NCBI GenBank assembly: GCA_024180945.1
Contig: JAKSGN010000005.1
Location: 2,604,001-2,668,000 of the forward strand
From: Macrophomina tecta
Lineage: Eukaryota; Ascomycota; Dothideomycetes; Botryosphaeriales; Botryosphaeriaceae
Reading direction: 5' to 3'
DNA length: 64,000 bases
The notes beneath the pieces are model-generated. The model saw nothing but the letters and a program-made list of their open reading frames with translations, did no database searches and was not told the DNA's origin. The translations under genes were made by a program, and so were the position numbers. Shown here piece by piece: positions 42,099 through 53,863 of the stretch. Each line of letters opens with the position of its first letter. Position 1 is the stretch's first letter.

Positions 42099-43516
42099 TA
42101 TTCCTGGCGACTTTCTTTTGTTTTCTTGGGGAGTTGAGGAGCTGGCGATGATGTGGACTCTTTTCTCTCCTTTTCAGGTCGTCTTTGGATAGCTCAAGAA
42201 AGAGGCCGCGGAGCGTGAGTCTGCTTGTAGAATATAAAGCGCTTGTGTACGTTGTAACTACGTATGACGAAGTGGAGATGAAGAAAAACGAATATTTATG
42301 CCATCTAACTCGGATCGGAAATGGGTGGCAGGACATGGCACTGCATTACCCGATTAACGTTGGTGATGCCATCTCTTCGACAGGTCGACTATAATTTATG
42401 CCTTGCATAGCTTTGCCAGGGGTTACTATGGTTAGAAAGTCACCGCTGTCTTATTGGAGATGCGAGGTTGGATGTCCTTTGACGGCGGAGTAATGATTGA
42501 TTGATAGAATGGTGATGTATTCGGCGATAGCACTACTACGGCTTTCTTCTCCTAGTTCAACATTGTCTTCAGACACCGTTGTGCTTTCAAGGTAAATTGT
42601 TTCATGAGCGTATGTAATAGGTCTTTCTTGTGAAGAGCCTTTCGCATACAAGTCCGCGATGTTGGTGAAGTACAATGCAAGTGTCTTGAGCTCTCTCCTC
42701 TCACTGGTTGTGAGTGAATATAGCAAAAAGGGAAGGTTAAGGGTCGTGCTGCAGTCTTTCGAGGACAAACGATGGCACAGGTCAGGATATTTCCGCGTGG
42801 GTTAGAGGAATAAAGAGCGAATGGTATTGTGGTAGGAAGTGTAAGGCAGTAGGATCCGAGGCGGAGTGAAGGCTCAATCACTCTCTCGTTTAGTACATAC
42901 ATGCATGGCCTTGCTGCCGGCGTTTCCCTGCGGCTAGGTAAGCTCCCGCCGCGGCGGTGAATATTCCTGCCTGTGCGGACCCTGGTGCGCGGCTGGCTGC
43001 ATATAAAACTTGCGTGCACTTCCTCCGCTCTACACATTCTCGCCTCCTCTGCGTGACCGCTAACAACGCCGCAGCTCGCTCCCAACGTTCCATACCACAC
43101 CGATACTGCTATCGCTGATGACAGAGCACCGGATCGCTTAGGCGTAGCCCTTCTATGGTCATCAAACGCTCCTCACCACACCAGCAGAAGGTCATCCACC
43201 GCAACCTCCATCAGCTCAAACCCATCAGCTCCGCTCCGCCAGCCAGCACTGCTTCACAACTTTCTCGCCTAGAAAATTGCTCCTAAGTGCGACAGCACTT
43301 GCACTCACATGCGACCGAGGTCAGTGCAACCAAAGCATTGCATTCACCACCCCGACGTCGAGCTGCGTCGCCACCTTGACACTTTTCGCGTGCAGAAACA
43401 TTAGTGTTGAATAACTCTTAACACACACCTGTACTCGAAGGTGCATAAAACCCTTACTGTCACCAGTTCTTTTCCACCTCTTCCTCATCGCTTCGTAAGC
43501 TTACACTACCCTGCTT
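42099..43516. other. Intergenic, nothing supported
   Basis: 1.4 kb. Minus-strand open frames of 105 and 182 codons lack an ATG and family features. The last 300 bp are probably the leader of the APH-domain gene. Confidence 0.55.
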
Positions 43517-46500
43517 ATGTCCCATCTCTGCTACCTACAAAAAGCTACTACCACCGACATGGGTTCTTCTGTCATAGAGTTTGCCATGTACGCTTTCAAG
43601 CGTCTCGCCGCTGCCAGCAAGCCGAAGCGCAAGCGCCGCAACACCGGCGGCAGCTCTTCTGGCCCGCCCAACAGCTCCCGCAAACGTCGCTCTCCGCAGA
43701 ACACCACTGGTGGAGAAGATCACACTTCGTCCAACGCACGTGTATCCAACACTAGCAACGCCGTGACCTCGCCTTCTATTAACAGCTTTATAGCTGCTTC
43801 CGACAGCACCAAGACCACCGATACTCCTCCTACCTCGACTTCATCGCCTAAGCCGAGAAAGGGCAAGCAGGTCAGGGCCGTCTTCCGCAAGTGGTCGAGG
43901 TGGACTGCCTCTACAGCAGCCAACAACAGTGATGGCGCCAGTAACACATCCCTCGAGGGCGGCGCTACCACGGGCACTCCCATCAAGGCTCGTCCCAGTC
44001 ATGATTCGGTCGTGCCTGAGGTCACTGTCACTCCGAGCTCAAACAGCAGCGCCGCCTCGCTCAACGCCTCCATCCGGACCATGTACCGCGTGAGTCCTCG
44101 TACTGGCAACGCCACACAGCAGCCTAACACCATTAACCTCTCTCCGCACAGCGCTGCTGCTGCCCGCAGGAGGCCACTGGGCTCGCAGCGCAGGCGCTCC
44201 AGCACCGCTCCGTCCTTCCCGGCACGCGGCAGTAGCCTGAGGCACAGCGACGAGTTTCCCTTTGACCCGACAGCTACCACGAAGCACAGCGATGACTCCG
44301 AGGACTGGACCAGCGACCCGCCGACGCCCGCGTGCAAGCAGCCTGCCAGCTCACTCGGCGCGCACTCCATGCTCAGCAAGTATTCCCTCGACAGCAACGC
44401 CTCCGCGGATAAGGCTCTCCCGGCTCTCCCACCGCAGGACAAGCGCGCCTTGACCTTCGACATCTTCGCCTCCGACACCACCACCACTCCCACCGCGCCG
44501 CTGACTCCCCCGAAGAGCGTCGTCTGCTGCGACGAGCGCACGCCCCGCGCCTCCGCACAGTGGCCCTTTCCAGCCGATCGTCAGTCTGTCTACGGCCCGG
44601 CGCCCACCACTACTCCTCCCATCGTGCCTGTCCCGCGCAACAACACACGGGCGGCCGAGGGCGGCAACACCAACGACGAGGAGCCTCGCACCCAACTCCT
44701 CAGCTCCAGCTCCACGCCCGCCCAGATCGGACACTTCGGCCTGCACTACATGGCCTCGCCGCCGCCGGACGACCGCTTCCCGCCCGCCCACCCGCAGCAG
44801 ATCCGCGATGCACGCTCGACGACCCTCTCCCACGACCTCTTGCCCTCCGCCCCGTCGACGCCGCGCTCGCCCGGCTTTCCCGCGCTTGCGAGCGATCCGG
44901 CCATTGGAGGTGGCGCGACGGATGGTGCGCAGTCCGGTCGGGCGTCGGCGCGCTGCAGCGTCGCTTCGGTACTGTCGACGGCGGCGTCGTTCGTCACGGC
45001 GTGCGAGGACGACGTCGTCGTCGTCGTCGAGCGCGAGGAAGGCGGAGCCGACCTGCCGAGCTCGGACCAGGCCCCTGCCCCGGCCCTTTCATCCACCCGG
45101 GACAATGCCGACGGAGCATACAATGCCAACTTCTCCTCCGATGACAGCGCTAATAAGACTGCACTCCGCCTGGACTGCTCGGATGTCGAGCCTAACGCCA
45201 ACGACAACGACAGCATGACTGACGAGGATCTCAGCGAGAAAAACAGCGACCTGGGAGATGATGGAGACGTCGCAGGTCCTCTGTGCCTCGACGAGGCCGG
45301 CCCTCCGAAGTTATCTGCCTCTCTCCAGGAAGACAAGATGTCCTGGCACTGGGACCATGAGGCTAGGCTCTGGGGGGCGAAGTGGAAGGTTGAACCGAAC
45401 GTCGACACGATCAAGGACATGATCCTTCCCTACATTGCCAGATGCGGCCTTCCAAACACCAACATCGCCGTCAATTTTCTTACTGAGGGCTGCTGGAACA
45501 AGGTCTACACCGTGAGCAGCACTAACGAAGACACAGGCGTCCTTCACGAGTGTATCTTCCGATGCTGCATGCCTGACCATCCTTGGTACAAGACTCAGTC
45601 CGAGGTGGCAACTATGGAGTACGTCCGCCTTCACACCAGCATTCCTGTCCCCAAGGTCTTCGCTTTCGACTCCTCCATGGAAAACGATCTGGGTCTTGAA
45701 TGGATTCTCATGGAGAAGATCAATGGAAAACCACTGCAGAAGGTTGAGGAGAGCATGACCTTTGATGCCCGTCTCACGTTGTACCGTCGAGTTGCTGAAT
45801 GGGTATACCAACTCTCCAAGCTCACCTTCGACAGAATTGGCGGCTTGTATCACGACTGGGATGCTTCTCTCGATGATGCAGACTCATACAAGTTGGGACC
45901 CATCGGCGCGACGGACAACACACAGGACATTCGCTTAGACTTCGCCCTGCATCGCGGTCCTTATCGAAGCATGGAGGAATTCTATCACTCCCACATTGAC
46001 ACCATACTTCACGAGGTTCTTGACCCCCGTACGAAGGAGCGTGTAGAGAAGTGGATGCTCCAGGAGAGCAGGACTGCGGATGACGAACACACGGACAATG
46101 AGGAGAGGTCCCAGGTCGCACATGAGTATGAGCAGAAGTCGCCCGACGACGATTGTGGTGATAAGAACAATTCCGAGTCGCGCTATTCCTTAGAGGCCAT
46201 CTCAAGCATCCCCAAGATGTGCCTTGCGCTCAACAGCATCTTGCCCATCCTCTTCGAGGATGGTGACCACTTCAAGCCCGGATCCACCTGCCTCTACCAC
46301 TTCGACATGTCCAGAGAGAACATCCTTGTCGATGACCAGGGCAATCCTCTCGCGCTTCTCGACTGGGAAATCGCCTACGCTTCCGCTCCGGACTTGATTC
46401 CCGAGTATCCTCCCATCATCGAGCCGGCTAATGGCCGGGAGCTCGAACCTTGGATTACCATTGGCCCCAAGACATCGCTTCGTGTTCGTCAAGAGAAGCG

Positions 46501-46693
46501 GTGGGAGGATACACTGCTCAAACGCGAGTATGAAAAGAGGCTAAAGGAGCTCAACTCTCCGGACTGGCTGCTCTGCAAGGAGCGTGACAGGTCCGTTGAG
46601 GAGCTGGAGGATTTCATCAACACACTTCCGGACGGCTCCGATGTGATGGAATTCGTTGAGCAGATTAGAGATGAAAAGGGCGGGATTTTCTAA
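43517..46693 (+). CDS. Long disordered protein with C-terminal aminoglycoside phosphotransferase (APH) domain
   Basis: Single exon, 1058 residues from ATG 43517 (ATG 43559 is an alternative). Residues 1 to about 600 are low-complexity: Ser/Thr/Pro-rich, with an arginine/lysine-rich block KPKRKRRN near the start and a DDVVVVVER stretch. From about 610 the sequence is ordered and kinase-like: NTNIAVNFLTEGCWNKVYTV (nucleotide loop), FRCCMPDHPWYKTQSEVATM (helix C region) and LEWILMEKINGKPL (hinge). The catalytic loop CLYHFDMSRENILVDD (about 927) supplies HxDxxxxN and LLDWEIAYAS the metal-binding Asp. Fungi have many APH/choline-kinase-like proteins; substrates are mostly unknown. An aminoglycoside is not implied. 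Intactness of the catalytic residues suggests a working phosphotransferase. Confidence 0.85.
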   Translation: MSHLCYLQKATTTDMGSSVIEFAMYAFKRLAAASKPKRKRRNTGGSSSGPPNSSRKRRSPQNTTGGEDHTSSNARVSNTSNAVTSPSINSFIAASDSTKTTDTPPTSTSSPKPRKGKQVRAVFRKWSRWTASTAANNSDGASNTSLEGGATTGTPIKARPSHDSVVPEVTVTPSSNSSAASLNASIRTMYRVSPRTGNATQQPNTINLSPHSAAAARRRPLGSQRRRSSTAPSFPARGSSLRHSDEFPFDPTATTKHSDDSEDWTSDPPTPACKQPASSLGAHSMLSKYSLDSNASADKALPALPPQDKRALTFDIFASDTTTTPTAPLTPPKSVVCCDERTPRASAQWPFPADRQSVYGPAPTTTPPIVPVPRNNTRAAEGGNTNDEEPRTQLLSSSSTPAQIGHFGLHYMASPPPDDRFPPAHPQQIRDARSTTLSHDLLPSAPSTPRSPGFPALASDPAIGGGATDGAQSGRASARCSVASVLSTAASFVTACEDDVVVVVEREEGGADLPSSDQAPAPALSSTRDNADGAYNANFSSDDSANKTALRLDCSDVEPNANDNDSMTDEDLSEKNSDLGDDGDVAGPLCLDEAGPPKLSASLQEDKMSWHWDHEARLWGAKWKVEPNVDTIKDMILPYIARCGLPNTNIAVNFLTEGCWNKVYTVSSTNEDTGVLHECIFRCCMPDHPWYKTQSEVATMEYVRLHTSIPVPKVFAFDSSMENDLGLEWILMEKINGKPLQKVEESMTFDARLTLYRRVAEWVYQLSKLTFDRIGGLYHDWDASLDDADSYKLGPIGATDNTQDIRLDFALHRGPYRSMEEFYHSHIDTILHEVLDPRTKERVEKWMLQESRTADDEHTDNEERSQVAHEYEQKSPDDDCGDKNNSESRYSLEAISSIPKMCLALNSILPILFEDGDHFKPGSTCLYHFDMSRENILVDDQGNPLALLDWEIAYASAPDLIPEYPPIIEPANGRELEPWITIGPKTSLRVRQEKRWEDTLLKREYEKRLKELNSPDWLLCKERDRSVEELEDFINTLPDGSDVMEFVEQIRDEKGGIF

Positions 46694-48676
46694 ATTTGAT
46701 ACGGTCTCTGTTTCGGATGGTCTTCATAGAGGTTCAACAGCAGTCTCTGGTTCTCTGCATTTGCATTCTTGTTTGCTTCTGCTTGAAAGATGGCGGTAAC
46801 GCTATGGCGGTTTTTTATTTCTGGTGCTTTCTGATTTCTTCGGATGCTTCTCCTTCATTGCTGAATTCTATCTACACTTGGGTGTTGGCGGGATCAGAAG
46901 TAGTTTCTTTATTAGAGCAAGTTTTCGCAACCAAACTCGAGTTTGAGTGTCACTCTCAGGATGACTGGTGTCATCAAATCACTACTCTGTATCGTAAACT
47001 TTTTTCGAAATGAAATGACTGCTCGGACGTGAAATACCTACGTGTACCTCTGCTAATTCAGTAAGTAAGCGGGTTCATCTACTGGTCATAAAAGGCCGTG
47101 CTATCAGTGTGTCCTGCTTCACAGAGTTCTAAGAGTCGCAATAGTTGCACTGAGCATTTAAGAGAGCTATACTGTTTACATTAGATTTTCAAAATTATGT
47201 TATGCCTGAAGTCGCGCTTTCTACGATTCTTGAGCTTAGCTCATACTCTATTCATAATGCATCAGCTGTAAATGCATCATCAAAGCCTGGTCAATCATTG
47301 GGCGGAAAGCTCGAATTCATTATAGCTAGTCAAGCCTACAAATGTAACGAGCGGGCCTCTGCCTCTAAGGATCCAAACACCGAAGAGGGAGAAAACCTGT
47401 CGAGGGGGTTTTCCTTGAGTGGGTACAAGAAGAGGGTGAGAGCAAGTCGAACACGTGACAAGACTGAGCACTGCGTGCGAAGGCCGTGTTACTAACAATG
47501 TGCTGAATTGTTATTGAAGTTGACCACGAAGGTCAAAGCTATCTAAGGAGTGTGGTTTATATACAAGTAGGAAAGTGTATACAATCTAGTTTCTGATCCG
47601 TCTGCTCTGTCCCTCGGGAGGGCGGTGACCTTGGGAGCAGACAGAGTAGCTTGTCCTGCTCTGGGTGCTCTGTGGTGTTCCGGTCCGAGCGCCTTCGGAG
47701 CAGTGAGAGCACTATCTTGGCGTCACGTGCTTCACGTGAGCGCGCGTGGGTCCTTTCCACGCCGCACCCGAGCTCCCCACTTACTACCTCATCCTGCTGT
47801 TCCCTAACCCTGTGGAGGCTGCGCCGTAACAACAAAGTGAACCTCGCCATTGCCGCTCCATATCAGAGTCAGCTAAATCAGCGCTACCCATGGTCGACGC
47901 AGCAAAAGACCCCGCTTGACAAAAAAAAAAATGTACCGGAATACTCATATAGCTTAATACCGGGTCGAGGGCGTGGGCAGAAGGTGGATTCCGACAGGAG
48001 GTCCCGGCTACTTGGGTACGAACGAACCCTAAAGCGCGAACCTCCTACCTCTCCTATCCTCCAACTTCGCCTCCACGAGCTAGATTCACATACTGAATTT
48101 CCTTATTTTGAATTACTAGGTCCTCTATTCCGAGCAGGAACTGATTCTTCACATAGGAACCTTCTAGGCTTCGTCTTCTGCTGCTCCACCCTGCTCACTC
48201 TTGGTTTTATAATCCCCTCCGTTCCACTTTGGCCCATGTATTTTACGTGTTCAATTCACTTGCCCAGTTTGCGAGGGTGCCGTCTTACACGAAAACAAAA
48301 AGAAATGTGGCCACCTGGTAAAGCCACAAAAATGGACAATAAACGTGCAATCACAGAGAGCCGTCACTTGTATGCTGCAGTCACTCACCAACGAGAAGCA
48401 AATTGCCCTGTGACCACGCGACAACTCTTAACACATCTACTCTCACTGGGTGGTCCATAAAGACCCTACACATTTTTTTTTCCCCCCATTCTCCATCCTT
48501 TCCCTACACCAGCTCCTCTTTGCCCAACTCGCGCATGCAAGCCGCGCCATTCGACCACTACAAACTCCTCCGAAGGCTGACACCGCTCGTAGGCTCACTA
48601 CCCGTCGGCGAACACCAACCTGACCAACCCTTGCAACACTTCTGCAACACTTTTGCCCTATCAATTCGCACGCAAG
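46694..48676. other. Intergenic with E-box pair
   Basis: About 2 kb. A third CACGTG occurs at 47452-47457. The last 200 bp are C-rich and probably the leader of the gene at 48677. A 269-codon open frame (47651-48460) lacks an early ATG and is not called. Confidence 0.5.
47724..47738. promoter_or_regulatory. Tandem E-boxes (CACGTG x2)
   Basis: CACGTG at 47724-47729 and 47733-47738, spaced by three bases, about 940 bp upstream of the gene at 48677. CACGTG is the core bound by basic helix-loop-helix factors such as Cbf1 or Pho4-type proteins. Distance from the gene makes a role uncertain. Confidence 0.35.
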
Positions 48677-49240
48677 ATGTCGAGTCTTGTCAAGAATCGT
48701 GACCTGATCTTCGCCTGGATCGATGATGAGATTGACGACAAGGACATCGACACTGGTGTTTACATCCACGATAGGAAGAAGGATGACTGTTTCAACCAGG
48801 GCGACGTTGCTCCCTACCGCGTTGATATGCAGGCCATGATCGGCAAGAAGCCAAACCAATACCAGGAGTACATGGTACAGATCAACAGGGACGGCAAGAG
48901 AAACCATCAGTCGAGGTCCGCGCGCGGTCAGCTGAGTGGCTCGTCCAGCTACAGCAAGGGTTATGGGGTCATCAAGCAGGCTAGGATGGCTTTGCCTGAC
49001 GCGAAGACCTGGAAGAAGGCCATGAAGTGGGCTTGTGATAGGTGCGACGAGGAGCATCCTACCAAGAAGAAGAACCCCTACTACCGTACCGTGCGCTTAG
49101 ATGAGGGCGGCCTCTGCACCTTAGAGGAGACCGGTGAGACTTTCCAGGGCTTCGACCACAACGAACCCAACCCCAAGCCTGCCCCCGCTGCCGACACTGG
49201 TAAGAACACCAAGAACAAGGGCAAGAAGGGTGGCAAGTAA
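48677..49240 (+). CDS. Small conserved-looking protein of unknown function
   Basis: Single exon, 187 residues, ATG 48677, clear stop at 49240. No signal peptide or membrane segment. Acidic start (AWIDDEIDDKDIDTG) and a central basic part (KPNQYQEYMVQINRDGKRN) are followed by one CDRCDEEHP cysteine pair and a tail with alternating Pro and Lys ending KNTKNKGKKGGK. The C-terminal lysines suggest RNA or DNA contact, and the CxxC with nearby His could bind a metal; both are inference. Codon use looks like that of an expressed gene (many Lys AAG, Asn AAC). I do not recognise the family. Confidence 0.7.
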   Translation: MSSLVKNRDLIFAWIDDEIDDKDIDTGVYIHDRKKDDCFNQGDVAPYRVDMQAMIGKKPNQYQEYMVQINRDGKRNHQSRSARGQLSGSSSYSKGYGVIKQARMALPDAKTWKKAMKWACDRCDEEHPTKKKNPYYRTVRLDEGGLCTLEETGETFQGFDHNEPNPKPAPAADTGKNTKNKGKKGGK

Positions 49241-52057
49241 GCTGCCTTACTCACTCACTGACCTCTTTTTCAACCTCCGCGTACTCGTCCGCCGCTTCCA
49301 CATCGTCGCTCGTGACGACCCTCTTCTTTTTGGGTTTCTCGTCAACTTTCTCGGCTTGGCTTTATCATTGTCGGCTCAATTCACCTGCGGCATTCATTCG
49401 GGATCCACCCCTACTCTACCTTGCGTTTTCTCGTCACCGAAGCGACCAAGCCACTGGCCGCCACCAAAAGCATTTTCTTTATCCATTTCGCTGTCTTTTG
49501 AGATTCCAACCATACGGCTGAAGATTCACTTTTTGATCGCTCCCCACCTTAGCACTTTGATTCGAAACACTGCTGGGCACTCAGGGCTGGGCTTTCTGGG
49601 TTTCACTTCCCCGTTCTGGTCTTTTCATTTTGCTTTGCATGGTCAAGCACAGCGTGGTACTGGAGAGGACGTGGTTGGGTTGCCACCGCTGGACATAACG
49701 GTTATTATGGCCCTACCGGCGCAGCCTTGGGATGGTATCAAAGTAGATAGAAGCTTCGCCCTGGACAGCCAGGGGCGTGAAAAGAAAACAAGATAAAACC
49801 TCCATCTATGTCTGCAAGGTGTTACAACGGCCCAACCGTGTTGGGTTTCAGTCGGTGCTGCAAAGCCATTGAGCTAACTCTCTGCCAGTTCACCGGCAAA
49901 AGATACGGCGATAACCAACCCGGTCGCTGGTTAGCCCCAACAACTTTATATACAGAGGCGTGTTTCGTAACACATGGATGTAGTGTTGTGCTCGGTCTTG
50001 GCATTTCAATACAAGATACAGCCTCTTCTACGGATACTATGCGCACTAAGGGCAATAAAGACCCCTTTTTAAACAAAAGAAGAGTCGGACGTGAGTTTAC
50101 AGCATTGCCTCTCACATACACGGCTTTGGTGGCCAAGAGCAACGGCTGCGGGTTTGCCTCTGGCGGACAGTTAAGTGGGTTTCACTCATATAAGTCGCGT
50201 CGGCTACGCTGTCAGCCATTTTCGAATTTTAATGAAACCAGCTCTTTCTGACTCAGAAGTATTACATTATATACCAATATGCTGGACGGATGCATCCGGT
50301 GAACATCAATGAGGAACTTCGCTCCACGTTGCCCAACACTTTACAACAGCACCTGAGCGATGAAAGAAACCTCTACTATTCACGTGATTGGCAAAATCCC
50401 CCGCACTGCAAACCTAACCCAGCGAGCAATAGCCGCCTCATTATAATTCGCCGCTTTTTGTGGGGAGTAGAAGCGCTCATCTTAATATAGATGTTGGGAG
50501 AAGTAAATTCACGCCCGGATGAATACTTCTACTCCCTGCGTATGTTCTGTGTTGGTGTAATGGGAATGAGGACTCGTGTTCCAAGTATATGAGAATATGT
50601 TCATAAAGTAAAAGTGGCACGCGGACGACGGAAATTCCGCGCAGTGCAAATGAGCCCCATAAAGAGTGGAATGACCGAACCTCCTCCCACCACCCCCCAA
50701 GGGAAAAGAAAAAAAACCCAGGCGGAGCACAGCCGCCCCCGGTCTCTCAACCCAAGCATCGAGGCACATATACTATAGAATAGGCCATCAATCCCAACTA
50801 ATGCCCTGCCCTCCCCGGATTCCGCGGTCCCGCTCCGAACTCCCCACCGAAAACGTCTGACGATCCTAGTCATTGTCCGCGGTCCCACACGGCCGCACTT
50901 TTCCAGAAGATTCAGATCCCGGGCATCTCCGGAACATTGAAAAGGTCCGTGGTTCGAGAGTTCTTGTGTCGTCGATATAAGCATGTTTCCTTGTGGCGTT
51001 GGAGGCGCACGCCTCTTCCGGCCGTCCGGAAGCGCGCGGCGAGGCTGTGCCAAAAAAAAAAAAAAAAAGACAACGTCAGACGCAGCGGATTGATTTGATG
51101 GCGAGCGCCACTTGATGGTAATCTTCTACGAAACACGGCCTGCGGCTGATGCCGCAGGCACGCTATTGGTGGATGCTTGTGGGGCGTTTTTCTCCTACGT
51201 TGGAATGTTAAAGTGACGTCTGTCCAGAAAGTGCTTATAATGTGGATGTTGTCGGTGCAGATGTAGTGTTCACAGTGAGGCGTTCCGCCTCTGGCAGAAT
51301 TAGGTTTGTTAAGGCTGACATCTGTACGTGCGAAGTAGTGTGGATCTTCTGAAGTCGAGGTCGATGTTGCATCCGTGCGGAAGGATGGCGGTGGCGCTTT
51401 CTTGGTCAGGATCACGAAGGCTTATGTGAGGGAGATGCACATGTGAAATAGCATCCTGAAGCTCGTGGGATTTTAGATATGATTAGACGTTGCAGCCTCA
51501 TTTTTGCGGCAAGAGCGGCATGGTTTCGCGCCCGTTTTATGATTGGTCAGTCAAGACACCACTGCCGTAGATCACTGCAGCAGCCACATGTATCTCTGCC
51601 TTACAAATTGTCAATGTAAGCACCGCACATTACACAGGCGCCGGAGCAGGGCCGTGAAGGTTCATAGTTTCATTAATATTAAAGTCATGATCGTGATGTG
51701 CTATGCCATGGAATGCTGCCAAGTGCGCGTGCCAGTAGCGAATGATGGTCCACGCTTGGATGATCCCCTTAATCAATCCGGTCTCCCTTCTTCATCTGAA
51801 GAAGGCTGAGCCGTATGGAAGAATTTCGTCAAGAAGCCGTCTGTCATAATACTAGAGGTTGACTCATAGTAAGGGTATAAGTCATGCTGAAGAACAATAA
51901 AAGCACGTTGAAGAACTGTGCGCTGTCAGCAAAAGTCGCAGAGCAGACGTAATGGATGATGGCATTACCAACCGGTCTCTCCACCCCGCCAGTGCTTCTG
52001 AGGGCCCGCTCAGTACCATAATGACTCGATGTCACCGCGGGCGATGTAGTCGAGTAA
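49241..52057. other. Large intergenic region, nothing supported
   Basis: 2.8 kb. It contains an A17 tract at 51052-51068 and no open frame with an ATG and protein-like content. The first 500 bp are T-rich and probably 3' flank of the gene at 48677. Confidence 0.5.
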
Positions 52058-52450
52058 TTACAGCGGCACAACGGGCGAAGAGCCGTTTAGAGATGTGTTA
52101 AAGTTGTTAACACCGCTTCCAATGAGTATGTCGGCAAATTCTTCTTCCGCCGACCGTTCGAGAACGCTGTAGAGGCCTTTGGGTTCCAGCGAGAAGTGAT
52201 ACGAGACGAGGCGGAAGCAAGCGAAAGAGAGCGGCAGTACAACTTTCCACAGAGAAAAAAAGAGGATGAGTCCGAGAAACGTGTAGACGATCAATTTTTC
52301 CCAGAAATCCATGACGTAGAGGCCATACGTGACCTCGAATCGGTAGATAAAGGCTTTCGCATTCTCTCGGGCAGCGACAAGGAAGCTGGCGCGGTATGAA
52401 GGCTTGGGAGGCTGTTCCATGACCCATCTGTCCTTCATAGAGTAGTCCAT
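52058..52450 (-). CDS. Probable small subunit of serine palmitoyltransferase (ssSPT/Tsc3-like)
   Basis: 130 residues from ATG 52450; sequence upstream in frame has no ATG. The core YRFEVTYGLYVMDFWEKLIV resembles the ssSPT signature, where a Tyr-x-(F/Y)-E-V-T-x-(G/A)-(L/I)-Y-x-(M/L) run precedes an acidic-Lys pair and a membrane helix. Here the helix is YTFLGLILFFSLWKVVLPL. A soluble N-terminus (about 40 residues) and a polar tail flank it. Family members are 60-100 residues, so this is somewhat long. ssSPTs bind the Lcb1/Lcb2 core in the ER and stimulate sphingolipid long-chain base synthesis. The match is by motif only. Confidence 0.55.
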   Translation of the reverse strand: MDYSMKDRWVMEQPPKPSYRASFLVAARENAKAFIYRFEVTYGLYVMDFWEKLIVYTFLGLILFFSLWKVVLPLSFACFRLVSYHFSLEPKGLYSVLERSAEEEFADILIGSGVNNFNTSLNGSSPVVPL

Positions 52451-53823
52451 GGTGATTCCGAGACAGAAGATATTAACTTCGGTTGCGAAGAAGAGGGCAA
52501 ACAAGGGCTCAAAGTACTGAATCCTGGTCAGCACCGCCCAAAAGCCACAACTGAGCTTTGACGCGGTTCTGAGGTCGATGATCCACGCCCTCAAGATCCG
52601 CCGTTCACGATAGCTGTGGAACTCACCGTAAAACGCAATAAGCTCTATTACAAGACAAGCCGACGACTGTTAAGTAAAGCAAGACACCGAGCAGCTGAAG
52701 AAATGTGCAGAAAAAAAGCTGCACGGGGGAGTATATGAAATTTAAGACGGCGACGCATCGACCACGGCACCACGGAGGCAGGCGCGATCAATAACGGTTT
52801 GCTCATCGCGTCGGCGCCTATGATCGGTAGGAAGGACATGGGCCGGAGTCGAGCGGGCATGCACCAGTGTGGGCTCCATGCTGCAACAAGCATTGGCGGG
52901 TGCTTGCCGCAGAGCCTGTAGCCGGCGCCATTCCGGATTTGTAAAGGAACGAGAGACATGGGGAACCATGATTGGGCCTTTGTCAGCACGCTCGGCGTGC
53001 TTCGGTGAGATGGGTGGGCGTAGGCTGTTTCCCAAATCCCATTCCGAAGCTTCCGACCATGGTGTCTCCCACGTCATCAGAGCCTGAGGCTGCTTGTGCG
53101 CCGCGCGCCGCGGATCCCGGGGCCACTGCCGTGTGGAAATGGTGCGGCTCGTCCGAGGCGAAAGCGAGATCCCCGCTGTGCGCGTGCCATGGGTGGTGTG
53201 ACCTCGAAATGCGATACTGGGTCCGCATCATCCTCGGGAATCGGGATCGAGCAATGGTGAAAAAGACGCGCCTCTGATGTCCGCTGGTAGTAAGGGCGGT
53301 GGATGCTCCGCGCGCAAGCCCCAGGAGCAAAGTCGGCGTTCGGGACAAATGCCAAACCCCGTTATTTCCGGCGCCTCTGCAATCGAACAGAAAAACCCCA
53401 CGTCGTGCCGTTGATGCTCAGAGAGCAAGGCTGCCCTCGGGCTGGCCATTTGGCTGAAGTGCTATTGGTTGATCACTGCTGCAGAAGTCCTCATCGGCCA
53501 GTGAAGCGATCGCCGCTTGCGTTAGAGAGAGGCATCCTGCTGTTGCAGCACTACAATGAGAAGCTTAGCCTCCCATGAAGTTGTTCGCGATTTCCCTAGT
53601 GGGTAATCAGCAACTTGCAGTGCTTTCGGCTGACCGCAAGTTCTCTTCCCCTTGCACCAGGCGATGTGCGCGCTGATCGCCTTGCACCTCATTGAGCTGC
53701 TCTCGCGACCTTCTTATATCGGCTTGGACGAGGGCGTCGAGGCTTCGTGCCGAAAGCTACAGCCAGGCATTTCCAGTCTCAATGCTGACATGGATGTGGA
53801 GCTGAAATCGCCCTCTTCAAAAA

Positions 53824-53863
<40 letters not shown>

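Noticed and set aside
42552..43100. 182-codon minus-strand frame
   Set aside because: Begins with GTG, no ATG and no protein-like character.
47651..48460. 269-codon open frame
   Set aside because: No ATG near its start, composition is not protein-like, and it overlaps the upstream region of the gene at 48677.
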